This document shows positions 21,401 through 31,728 of a DNA stretch of 64,000 nt, in pieces. Each line of letters starts with the position of its first letter. Positions within the stretch are counted from its first letter, which is position 1. Location of the stretch: NCBI GenBank assembly GCA_958295665.1, contig OY282558.1:337191106-337255105 (forward strand), in the 5' to 3' direction. Made by a program: the position numbers and the translations under genes. This stretch comes from Tipula vernalis (lineage: Eukaryota > Arthropoda > Insecta > Diptera > Tipulidae). The notes under the pieces are model-generated. The model saw nothing but the letters and a program-made list of their open reading frames with translations, was not told the DNA's origin and made no database searches.

Positions 21401-24400
21401 TTTTCTTATACCAAGCGCTATGGGAATATATAAACAGCCGTATAATCGGAACAAGATACATTATAATATTGAAATTCGGTACAGGCTATTTTTAGGCCAA
21501 TATAAACTGGCATACTAAATTTCACTACAATCGGTTAAGAAACACGGCAAGTTGTAGAAGAAACGTATATTTTCTTATACCAAGCGCTATGGGAATATAT
21601 AAACAGCCGTATAATCGGAACGAGATATGTTATAATATTGAAATTCGGTACACGCTATTTTTGGGCCAATATAAACTTGCATACTAAATTTCTCTTCAAT
21701 CGGTTAAGAAACACGGCAAGTTGTAGAAGAAACGTATATTTTCTTATACCAAGCACTATGGGAATACATAAACAGCCGTATAATCGGAACGAGATACGTT
21801 ATAATATTGAAATTCGGTACACGCTATTTGTGGGCCAATATAAACTTGCATACTAAATTTCACTACAATCGGTTAAGAAACACGGCAAGTTGTAGAATAA
21901 ACGTATATTTTCTTATACCAAGCGCTATGGGAATATATAAACAGCCGTATAATCGGAACGAGATACGTTATAATATTGAAATTCGGTACACGCTATTTTT
22001 TAGCCAATATAAACTTGCATACTAAATTTCACTACAATCGGTTAAGAAACACGGCAAGTTGTAGAAGAAACGTATATTTTCTTATACCAAGCGCTATGGG
22101 AATATATAAACAGCCGTATAATCGGAACGAGATACGTTATAATATTGAAATTCGGTACACGCTATTTTTTAGCCAATATAAACTTGCATACTAAATTTCA
22201 CTTCAATCGGTTAAGAAACACGGCAAGTTGTAGAAGAAACGTATATTTTCTTATACCAAGCGCTATGGGAATATATAAACAGCCGTATAATCGGAACGAG
22301 ATACGTTATAATATTGAAATTTGGTACACGCTATTTGTGGGCCAATATAAACTTGCATACTAAATTTCACTACAATCGGTTAAGAAACACGGCAAGTTGT
22401 AGAAGAAACGTATGTTTTCTTATACCAAGCGCTATGGGAATATATAAACAGCCGTATAATCGGAACGAGATACGTTATAATATTGAAATTTAGTACACGC
22501 TATTTGTGGGCCAATATAAACTTGCATACTAAATTTCACTTCAATCGGTTAAGAAACACGGCAAGTTGTAGAAGAAACGTATATTTTCTTATACCAAGCG
22601 CTATGGGAATATATAAACAGCCGTATAATCGGGACGAGATACGTTATAATATTGAAATTTGGTACACGCTATTTGTGGGCCAATATAAACTTGCATACTA
22701 AATTTCACTTCAATCGGTTAAGAAACACGGCAAGTTGTAGAAGAAACGTATATTTTCATATACCAAGCGCTATGGGAATATATAAACAGCCGTATAATCG
22801 GGACGAGATACGTTATAATATTGAAATTTGGTACACGCTATTTGTGGGCCAATATAAACTTGCATACTAAATTTCACTTCAATCGGTTAAGAAACACGGC
22901 AAGTTGTAGAAGAAACGTATATTTTCTTATACCAAGCGCTATGGGAATATATAAACAGCCGTATAATCGGGACGAGATACGTTATAATATTGAAATTTGG
23001 TACACGCTATTTGTGGGCCAATATAAACTTGCATACAAAATTTTTCTTCAATCGGTTAAGAAACACGGCAAGTTGTAGAAGAAACGTATATTTTCTTATA
23101 CCAAGCGCTATGGGAATATATAAACAGCCGTATAATCGGGACGAGATACGTTATAATATTGAAATTTGGTACACGCTATTTGTGGGCCAATATAAACTTG
23201 CATACTAAATTTCACTTCAATCGGTTAAGAAACACGGCAAGTTGTAGAAGAAACGTATATTTTCTTATACCAAGCGCTATGCGAATATATAAACAGCCGT
23301 ATAAACGTTATAATATTGAAATTTGGTACACGCTATTTGTGGGCCAATATAAACTTGCATACTAAATTTCAGTTTAATCGGTTAAGAAACACGGCAAGTT
23401 GTAGAAGAAACGTATATTTTCTTATACCAAGCGCTATGGGAATATATAAACAGCCGTATAATCGGAACGAGATACGTTATAATATTGAAATTTGGTACAC
23501 GCTATTTTTGGGCCAATATAAACTTGCATACTAAATTTCACTGCAATCGGTTAAGAAACACGGCAAGTTGTAGAAGAAACGTATATTTTCTTATACCAAG
23601 CGCTATGGGAATATATAAACAGCCGTATAATCGGAACGAGATACGTTATAATATTGAAATTCGGTACACGCTATTTGTGGGCCAATATAAACTTGCATAC
23701 TAAATTTCACTACAATCGGTTAAGAAACACGGCAAGTTGTAGAAGAAACGTATATTTTCTTATACCAAGCGCTATGGGAATATATAAACAGCCGTATAAT
23801 CGGAACGAGATACGTTATAATATTGAAATTCGGTACACGCTATTTGTGGGCCAATATAAACTTGCATACTAAATTTCACTTCAATCGGTTAAGAAACACG
23901 GCAAGTTGTAGAAGAAACGTATATTTTCTTATACCAAGCGCTATGGGAATATATAATCAGCCGTATAATCGGAACGAGATACGTTATAATATTGAAATTC
24001 GGTACACGCTATTTGTGGGCCAATATAAACTTGCATACTAAATTTCACTTCAATCGGTTAAGAAACACGGCAAGTTGTAGAAGAAACGTATATTTTCTTA
24101 TACCAAGCGCTATGGGAATATATAAACAGCCGTATAATCGGAACGAGATACGTTATAATATTGAAATTTGGTACACGCTATTTGTGGGCCAATATAAACT
24201 TGCATACTAAATTTCACTACAATCGGTTAAGAAACACGGCAAGTTGTAGAAGAAACGTATATTTTCTTATACCAAGCGCTATGGGAATATATAAAAACAG
24301 CCGTATAATCGGAACGAGATAAGTTATAATATTGAAATTCGGTACACGCTATTTGTGGGCCAATATAAACTTGCTTACTAAATTTCACTACAATCGGTTT

Positions 24401-25024
24401 AAAAACACGGCAAGTTGTAGAAGAAACGTATATTTTCTTATACCAAGCGCTATGGGAATATATAAACAGCCGTATAATCGGAACGAGATACGTTATAATA
24501 TTGAAATTTGGTACACGCTATTTTTGGGCCAATATAAACTTGCATACTAAATTTCACTTCAATCGGTTAAGAAACACGGCAAGTTGTAGAAGAAACGTAT
24601 ATTTTCTTATACCAAGCGCTATGGGAATATATAAACAGCCGTATAATCGGAACAAGATACATTATAATATTGAAATTCGGTACAGGCTATTTTTAGGCCA
24701 ATATAAACTGGCATACTAAATTTCACTACAATCGGTTAAGAAACACGGCAAGTTGTAGAAGAAACGTATATTTTCTTATACCAAGCGCTATGGGAATATA
24801 TAAACAGCCGTATAATCGGAACGAGATATGTTATAATATTGAAATTCGGTACACGCTATTTTTGGGCCAATATAAACTTGCATACTAAATTTCTCTTCAA
24901 TCGGTTAAGAAACACGGCAAGTTGTAGAAGAAGCGTATATTTTCTTATACCAAGCGCTATGGGAATATATAAACAGCCGTATAATCGGAACGAGTTACGT
25001 TATAATATTGAAATTCGGTACACG
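18441..25024 (+). repeat. Satellite array of 169-bp monomers, two 19-mer higher-order copies
   Basis: Thirty-nine head-to-tail monomers plus 13 bp start with AATTCGGTACACGCTATTTG. Each contains AATCGGTTAAGAAACACGGC and AACAGCCGTATAATCGG. Monomer length is 169 bp except for one 157-bp and one 171-bp unit per higher-order copy. Variants recur with an exact period of 3201 bp: copy one is 18441-21641, copy two 21642-24842, then one further monomer. The two copies differ by only a handful of bases, far less than neighbouring monomers do. The 72-codon ORFs that recur in each unit are by-products of the repeat. Confidence 0.95.
20104..20115. other. Marker 12-bp deletion in the short monomer of higher-order copy one
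   Basis: Around this position TCGGAACGAGATA is missing between CCGTATAA and ACGTTATAAT, giving the 157-bp monomer. The identical deletion is found 3201 bp later, near 23305. It is a good marker of the higher-order duplication. Confidence 0.85.
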
Positions 25025-25054
25025 TGTAAGTGTTTTTTAAAACTGTTTTCAAAA

Positions 25055-25137
25055 GTTGACAAATAAAATAAACAAAATATTCGGACGCATGATTCGCTTA
25101 TGACTATGACCTATCCCATTATTTTGATCATTACATA
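25055..25137 (+). repeat. Direct repeat flanking the satellite array, right copy
   Basis: See the left copy at 18359-18440. The differences are ACGCATG versus ACACATG and CCCATTATT versus CCCAATATT. Confidence 0.8.
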
Positions 25138-26809
25138 TTACCTATAAAACTTAGTTTTGAAATAATTCATGATTGTAGATGTATTGTAGATGCCTTAAAA
25201 ATAATATTTATGTACAAAAACAGAAAATGTTAAATTACAATTTAAGCCCAAGTAGTTATCTTGGCCGCTATTGCTATTTTCCCTCATTTTCTATAGAAAT
25301 TGAAAAGGACAGAGAGAGAAGAACAAATTGAATTAATTTGTGAATGCACTTATTTAGGGCAAACCAAACAAATATTTATTGTGTGTGTGTTTGTGTGTGT
25401 ACATATTCATTTTTGGCGCTAAACTAATTTTTTGACAAATTGTAAAAAATTGTTTACGAGCTTAACTTTGCTCGCTCTCTCATTCTCGCTCAATTGTTTT
25501 TGTTCAAATTTATAAATTCTTTTTTTTAAAGTACATGCAGAAGTTTTTAACCTATATACCTATTGTATATTGCACCTACATATACACATACATATTTTAT
25601 ATTTGAAATCTCCTGTATCAGTAAAACAAAAAAATGTTGAATATATTTTTTTCCGAAATAATGATTTTGTTGATGCGATCACGTGTTTGGTTTTTTCAAA
25701 AGGTCAATCACCTTTTCTATTTGGATGTTATTTATTATACTTTTTAAATGCATCCTGATGTGTTGTACTATGGCTATGTGCAAGAAAAAAATACAATAAT
25801 AAAACGGATAATAGATTTGATTATAATTTGTGGTTTTTGATTTCTTTATACAAATTTTATCATTTTTCAGGATTAACCTCAAAACATTCTTTGTTTCTTT
25901 GCTATTTCCCTCCCGGCGCAAAAATGTATACAGCAAAAATGTACAGCGTACGAACAGTTTACGAACGCTTTTTTTTATAATACATTACTACATTTACATT
26001 CTCTATACACAGTGCTGTCAATTATATCTTGCGGCTTTGTTTTATTTTCAATTTTTTTTGTACAAATTAAATTAAAGTTGTCGTATTCTGAAATATAAAA
26101 ACTTCTGATAATTATTTATTGTTAGTTTTTCAATAATTATATAACAATAATTATTTATTGTTAGTTTTTCGTGGCATTCAAGAGCAGCACTATATCCATA
26201 ATATCGTATAAAAATAATTGTAATGAATATTTTAAAAGGTATTTAAGTAATACTAGAAGTACTTCATCTATGATTGAAACATTTTATTTCATTTCAGAAA
26301 AAGATTAATTAACAAATTTGGCACGTTGTATCTTGTGTTGTGGCTCACTTGAAGAAAAATACAAATAAAAGATAAGATTTAAAAAAAATTGTTTTATTCT
26401 AATTAAATGGGGCAATTCGCACTAAACCGTTCGTCAATGTTACGCTTAAGTAGTTCGTAAACATTACGTTTAAGCGTACACGTCATGAACACTTTTATAC
26501 ATACTAATACATACAAAAGTCTTCGCAAATTTGTTTCACTTCTCATGTGACAAAAGTACACATTACGTACTATATTCGTACTGTTTTAGTGTAACGTTTA
26601 CGAACACCTTAGTATAGCAAAGTCTTCGTAAACCGTACGTTTATGATACACCTGGTCTGGAGGGTTGTAGAATTAAGAAAGTTAGAGAATAATTATTCGC
26701 AGTTATCTGTTATGAATGTGTTTTTACCGACTTGAGGAGAACGGATTATATATATGTATGTAAGTATGTAATATCCGTTATTTGTTTATTTGACTTTAGT
26801 GTTTGGAAA
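25138..26809. other. AT-rich non-coding stretch right of the array
   Basis: Contains a short GT-rich tract (25380-25402), a 24-bp tandem duplicate around ACAATAATTATTTATTGTTA (about 26108-26165), and a 26420-26640 segment with several GTTCGTAAAC / TACGTTTAAGCG-like motifs in both orientations. I recognise no gene. Confidence 0.5.
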
Positions 26810-26933
26810 TGCGTGGCTTAAGTGAATAATCACCACGTTCAAGGTTACCCCTGCCTTGTTGCTAAACATATTTTAGATAACCACAGTTAATAATATTGTA
26901 AATTAACAACAAACAGAAAAAGTGAAAACGATA
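26810..26933 (-). repeat. Inverted duplication, right arm, block C'
   Basis: The reverse complement of about 26830-26913 matches 18178-18250. It continues to the right LINE-side bridge (ATATCGTTTTC on the - strand), which also follows TTTCGTA in the left arm. Confidence 0.82.
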
Positions 26934-26945
26934 TACGAAACATTA

Positions 26946-27699
26946 TTATTATTATTATTGGGGGGGGCCATGCGGGCGATCAGCCACTTCGCACTGCGAC
27001 CTAAAAGATCTATTGTGCTGGCCCCTTCTAAATTATCCGTCCAGTCAATATTCAGGTTCTTAATGAACCTGACGATACTGCCTCCCGGTACGAGATACAT
27101 ACTATCTGGGCTTTATGCTCTCCCTCCTAGATGTTTACTACAGCATGTAGTTCCGCTAGAAAGACGGTAGCATTGGAGCTCAAGGACCTCGAGAGGGTTG
27201 TCCCACTCCCGTATATTCCTACTCCTGCCCCGTATTCCGTTTGATTTTACTCTTACGAGTTGCTCGGAATTGCAAATCACCTGTAGGTCACCCAGCTTTA
27301 CTACAGGAAGGCTAAATAAAACTGGAGGGTGCCTGGTATCCAGAGTCCGCATATTTTGGGCTGATTAACCTATCAGCCATTCATCTTTCGGCATATGCTG
27401 TTCCACCTTAGATTAGGGTTTTTTGTCAAGGTTTTCTCCTTTAGCGCCGTACTTTAGCCTGTGCCAAATGGCCAAAAATGTGCCAAGTGGCTTTAGTTAC
27501 CAGTGGTTGCCACGAGGAGGCAGTACGTACACTTGCGAATTGTGAACAGGTTACCCCTTACACAATTTTACCCATCACGCAGCTGCCTAATGACAAGACC
27601 AGAACAGCTCACGTGATGCGCACCCTACTGGAAGGTTACGGAGCTGGTAGATTCATCTACTCAACTTTGATCCCCCCCTCCAATAGACGCCAAACCACC
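26946..27699 (-). mobile_element. Short non-LTR retroelement insertion with (AAT)n tail and 12-bp TSD
   Basis: TACGAAACATTA occurs on both sides (26934-26945 and 27700-27711). On the - strand the element ends in a run of AAT triplets next to a G tract, as I-like and related non-LTR elements do. The interior is GC-elevated but has no recognised domain; it may be 3' UTR and the end of an ORF, or a SINE-like derivative. The opposite arm of the inverted duplication holds the uninterrupted target at about 18156-18175, which independently proves the insertion and its limits. Confidence 0.78.
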
Positions 27700-27711
27700 T
27701 ACGAAACATTA

Positions 27712-27895
27712 CAATTTTGTTTATATTGTTTAACATCCATTTGGATGAAAAACCCAATCCGTTAATAATTTGATCAACATAATGAAAATGAAAACAAAAT
27801 CAGCTGATGTATTATTATTTTTGACTACAAGTTAATGTAGAAAGAGGAAACCGCATTTCAGCCAAATTGTTTTAGTGTTAGTAAAACCAAATATA
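27712..27895 (-). repeat. Inverted duplication, right arm, block B'
   Basis: The reverse complement matches 18005-18175 with some indels. It includes the AAAATTGTAATGTTTCG half-bridge at the LINE edge. Confidence 0.82.
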
Positions 27896-28506
27896 ATAAT
27901 TTTTTAAATTTTTATTTGTTTTTTAGCCTTGACACTATGACTGTTCTGGAATCATAAAGAATTAAAATTTGTTATGTGACAATTAATTAAAACACAAAAA
28001 AAAAAAAAAAAAAAAAAATAGTTAGTTTAGTTAATAACAAATTAAAGTTACATATAAAAAAAAATGGCGATTTTTTTATTTTGTAAGTCTGGCCAAACAT
28101 TATGTTACACATAAAAACGTATTCGAGTTAACACAATTTATTAATATAAATCAAATTATTTTAATTTCTAATTTGTTACAAACAAAAAAAAACTATTGCT
28201 ATTATATGAATTAGTTTTTGAAACTTTAAATTTCAAAACGATATTGCAATTCTTTATGTAACATAATTAGTACCCAAACCTTAAACATTTTATTAATGAA
28301 TAACAAAATTGGATTTGTATACAAAAAATACATTAACAATAATTTTTAAAAGATTAACGATCTTCATTACACCTAAATTATATATTTTCGTTATTTTAAA
28401 AAACTGATATAAAATACATACAAAAAATATTAAACCTTTAAATCAAAATAAAAAAAAAATCGATTTATTTATAAAATAATAAATGAAATTATAAAGTGTT
28501 CTTCAA
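27896..28506. other. AT-rich non-coding stretch with poly(A) run
   Basis: Contains an A run of about 23 bases at 27996-28018 and no recognisable gene. It separates block B' from the gene fragments. Confidence 0.5.
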
Positions 28507-29225
28507 CATAATTAATTATACTCTTCTTTTGAAACTATTCACATTACCATGTCCAGGTAAACTTAATGGTTTAAAATATGCCCGACAACATATTGCGCTC
28601 AGGGATGGAGGAAAATCTTGACTTTTATAGTATGTATTACATTCTCGTTCTGTTAATTTGTCAAAAACTGTTGAGTATTCCCGATGGAAAAATGACATAT
28701 CGATATTATCGCGTCCAATTGTTGTTAATGCTAAAAATAATATATCACGATAAATTGAATGGGTACGATTGACACCACGATGTTTTAATAGTTTATGTCG
28801 TTCGGTAGCTAAACGCCTAACCGGTGTAATTAAATCATTTAATTTGATTGCTGATATTATGTGTTGGATTGTACTGCAAAAAAAAAAATAATAAGATAGA
28901 ATCCAATTAAATGTTAATTAATTATTTTACATACTTTCGATTAAGGTAGTTTGATCAGTCAAAAGAGCTTTAATTAGCGGACTAAGTAGTTGGTTGATTT
29001 TGTCGCCATAACATATACATTAGTGGGCCAGCAGCAGAATTTAGTCTCACATTATCCCACAAACAATCTATCTTTATTATGCGGTGCCCAATTAAAGGAT
29101 TGCTTGTACCCTTTTCCTAGAAAAAAAAAAAAAAAATATAAACCATCATATTTTTTATTATACCTAGGTCAAATCATTACTCACCAGCTTTGGTGAACAC
29201 AAATGTGTGATCATCCATTTTGTCA
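28507..29225 (-). pseudogene. 3' part of an unidentified intron-bearing gene (three exon pieces)
   Basis: On the - strand an exon tail (about 29225-29185, HTFVFTKAG) ends at a GTGAGT donor. An intron of 68 bp (29184-29117, TTTCTAG acceptor) follows. The next exon, 29116-28935, reads NPLIGHRIIKIDCLWDNVRL, then SAAGPLMYMLWRQ and, in a shifted frame, INQLLSPLIKALLTDQTT. A second intron of 61 bp (28934-28874, GTATGT...TTGCAG) precedes a terminal exon that is open for about 118 codons to the stop at 28516. Canonical splice sites argue for a real host gene; the frameshift in the middle exon marks it as broken. I do not recognise the protein, which looks helical and globular. Confidence 0.6.
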
Positions 29226-29229
29226 TCTC

Positions 29230-29893
29230 TTTGTGATATTTCGATACGGGAGCAAGTTCAGAAGCATCAACAATTTCTAATGCCCCCTCAGATTCTTTCA
29301 CCAAGCGATAAATGACTGCCTCATTTACGATTGGATACAATGAACATGTTGAATACACCAATCTACCACCTACCGCAAGTAATTCAGCGCCACGTTTAGC
29401 TACTCGATATTGAATTCCATGTAAATTCAATGCTTGAGCGCATTCCATTTTTTCCATATCGGCGGTTTTTGATCCTGGAGCGGCACACATATCCAATACC
29501 TTGTGGTGTGGTTTCACGTCAAGCAAAATTGGAGGAATCATAGAAACGACTTCTTGACGACTAATACTACCAGCACTAGTTTCGGAAATTAAAAAGTTAT
29601 GTAATCTAAATAATGATTCGGAACGTCAGATATCCTTTCGTGTCAGCTCCAGCTGCCAAGCCAATCCATTTGGGTACCAAGGAAGGCACATATAGGGTTT
29701 TCGAATTCTTGATCATCATTTTGTAATTCTTTAGCCCCGTTAATATAATCATCAAAGAATTCGTGCTTGGTAATATCTAGAAGAGCTTGCTCTCGAACCG
29801 GTCACCCGGAATATTACCGGCAAATTACCTCGAATAGCTTTTAAAAAACTTTCCCACTCTTCTTCTGAGCAAATATTTTGCATTTTATGATAC
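29230..29893 (-). pseudogene. Nsun2: Nsun2-like tRNA cytosine-5 methyltransferase fragment
   Basis: NSUN2 methylates C5 of cytosines in tRNAs in the nucleus and nucleolus. The - strand carries the conserved N-terminal block (EEEWESFLKAIRGNLP, IFRVTGSREQALL), then, after an in-frame stop at about 29624-29626, SISRQEVV and IPPILLDVKPHHKVLDMCAA with PGSKTA, the S-adenosylmethionine-binding motif. After KTA about 70-80 residues are missing, and the sequence resumes with ALNLHGIQYRVAKRGAELL, then VGGRLVYSTCSLYP, which holds the second conserved Cys of the family. The rest of the C terminus is absent. The deletion and the nonsense codon make it a pseudogene. Pieces of another gene adjoin it on both sides. 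Confidence 0.85.
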
Positions 29894-30210
29894 ATTATCG
29901 CACAAACAATCTATCTTTATTATGCGGTGCCCACTTAAAGGATCGCTTTTACCCTTTTCCTAGAAAACAAAAAAAAAATTATAAACCAACATATTTTTTA
30001 TTATACCTGTCAAATCATTATCACAATGGAGCATAAGCAGCCACTCCAACCTAGGTCAAATTATTACTCACCGGCTTTGATAAACACAAATGTGGTAAAT
30101 GTGTATTCACAATTACCCGATTGGTAATCCACACTAAATTCCAATAAATAATAGTCTCTTGATGCAATATATTTTCAAGCTCTTTACGCAATACCAATGT
30201 ACAAATTTAA
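29890..30210 (-). pseudogene. Duplicate exon pair of the unidentified gene
   Basis: This is a second copy of exon tail, intron and exon start seen at about 29225-29050. The exon encodes EYTFTTFVFIKAG, ends at a GTGAGT donor at 30071, and a 112-bp intron (44 bp longer than in the other copy) ends in CTAG at 29960. The next exon begins with the counterpart of GHRIIKIDCL and is cut at about 29894, where the Nsun2 piece starts. The upstream exon extends further here than in the other copy (REDYYLLEFSVDYQ-like reading to about 30150). Confidence 0.6.
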
Positions 30211-30308
30211 TTGTATATTCCAATTGAGAAAAGCGACGAATTTTTTGACGTCTTGATTTGTCACAAATACAATTGCCGTCTTACTTTGAGCATTTTACAA
30301 CAACTGCC

Positions 30309-30472
30309 GTCTTACTTTGGTCACTGGAATAGTTATTGGTATAAAAATAAAAATGCAAATTATGCTCAAAATAAAAACCGAAAATAATTTTCTTTTTACT
30401 TTTATCAATTGACATTAAAAATTAAATAAAAAAACAAAAAAAAATTTCAAAAATATTCCTAGAATAATTCTA
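30309..30472 (-). mobile_element. MITE family M1, copy 6 (truncated at the BEL-b breakpoint)
   Basis: It starts with GTCTTACTTTGGTCACTGGA and ends abruptly at AGAATAATTCT, about two thirds into the family consensus, precisely where the BEL-b protease coding begins. The truncation point is therefore one edge of the 16.9 kb foreign block. Confidence 0.7.
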
Positions 30473-31482
30473 AGTTGGGAGCCACTGTCAAGAAGCGCTC
30501 TGGCAATAATTTTTGTTCCCGTATGATCCAGAACAATTACAATCGCGGTTGCTAAAAAAACATAAGCATTAGAAGAACAGATGTGTAAGATGTTTTGATG
30601 TTGTTCAACGGTTGAGTGAAATACTGTATTTTTAGTCAGATCATTTTGTTTTGTGCTATCAGATGTCCCCACAGAGTGATTATTGATCTCTGTATTGGTT
30701 GGCTTATTTAACTGATCTGCATGGAGATGAGGCTGAGCGATATCCGGATGCAGGAGTGAGTGATGACGAATGGAACAACCGGGCTTATTGCAATGAAATG
30801 GCGATGTACAGTTGTTTATTTGGTGATCATTTCGCAAACAATTTTTACAAATCCGAAGTTTATTAATTTCCTGACATCGGTTTGGAATTGATAAACGAAG
30901 GAATCTTCGGCACTGATTGATTCGATGCCCTGGTATTTGACAAAAAGCGCAAGCGAATATTAGTTTTTTGGAAGCGACCACGGTTGCTGAATATGAAGAA
31001 CGTGATGGCTTAGAACGAAATCCGCTACCTTGAGAACCTGATGTTGTTGTGACGTTGTGTATTGTTCTTCCTTCTAATGCATGAAGACGCTTATTAAGGT
31101 AAGCCAGAAATTCTGCAAGAGTAGGCAGCGTTTTCACCGGTTCTTCATCCTCCCATTTCGTTACAGTATTTGGATCAAGCTTAGGTAGTATAATTTCTAT
31201 CAATAAATCATCCCATTGTTGTGTAGGGCGGTCCAATGATTTTAGGGAACGCAAATTTGAATTTAGTTGATTGATTAACTCCGACAATTTATCAGCAGAT
31301 GGCTTGATTATACGCGGTATTTCGAAAATTTTCCTCATATGGTCACGACATATTATTTTTGAATTATTGTATCTCTCTTTCAAAAGATTAAGAGCCTCTT
31401 GGTAATTATTTTCGGTTAATTCTAAAGAGCTGATTAACTCCGCCGCTGCACCATAAACTGAATTACGCAAGTGTTGGAATTT
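30473..31482 (-). pseudogene. BEL-b gag, downstream part, with start of protease
   Basis: The open frame continues the gag interrupted by the hAT element. Removing one 8-bp target copy keeps the reading frame. It covers the rear of the DUF1759-type region (NNYQEALNLLKERYNNSKII), then zinc knuckles (CAFCQIPGHRINQC, CKNCLRNDHQINNC, and a third Cys-His set CNKPGCSIRHHSLLH). It ends in the protease with the catalytic motif ALLDSGSQ intact. At about 30472 it runs into MITE sequence and terminates soon after. Confidence 0.88.
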
Positions 31483-31490
31483 GGATAATA
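31483..31490. repeat. hAT target-site duplication, left copy
   Basis: GGATAATA, identical to 33911-33918. Eight bp is diagnostic for hAT transposases. Confidence 0.95.
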
Positions 31491-31570
31491 TAGTGATGGG
31501 ATATTATCGATAGTGACTCCAATCGATAGTTATCGATTGTTTAAATTTATCAATCGATACTATCGATAGT
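31491..31570. promoter_or_regulatory. hAT left end with clustered ATCGAT/TATCGATA motifs
   Basis: Behind the TIR at least five ATCGAT cores lie within 75 bp, two of them exact TATCGATA (31505-31512 and 31561-31568). Subterminal repeats are usually transposase binding sites in hAT elements. TATCGATA is also the DRE core bound by the fly factor DREF, itself a BED-finger protein of hAT ancestry. That this transposase binds these sites is inference. Confidence 0.7.
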
Positions 31571-31728
31571 ACTATCGGTTTAAATTTTAACACAAAAATT
31601 AGAAAGAAAAATTATAAAATTATATTTATTCAATATTATATAAATAAATCATAGATAGATACTTTCAGGTACAAAAATTATTAAAAAATATTGCAAAACT
31701 TTTGCATTAAGTAGAAAAAATTAATAAA

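Noticed and set aside
18441..25024. CRISPR-like regular array
   Set aside because: Units are contiguous tandem repeats without spacers, in a eukaryotic context.
18627..25066. Series of 72-codon ORFs, one per 169-bp unit, with near identical peptides
   Set aside because: The monomer length is not a multiple of three, so the frame shifts with every unit and each ORF simply overlaps the next copy. Their conservation follows from the satellite DNA. Most lack an ATG.
25380..25402. GT-rich tract as regulatory element
   Set aside because: A short simple-sequence repeat with no further support.
26922..27170. 82-codon Leu-rich ORF that looks like a signal peptide
   Set aside because: The Leu run is the (ATT)n tail of the inserted retroelement read in one frame, and the ORF crosses the target duplication.
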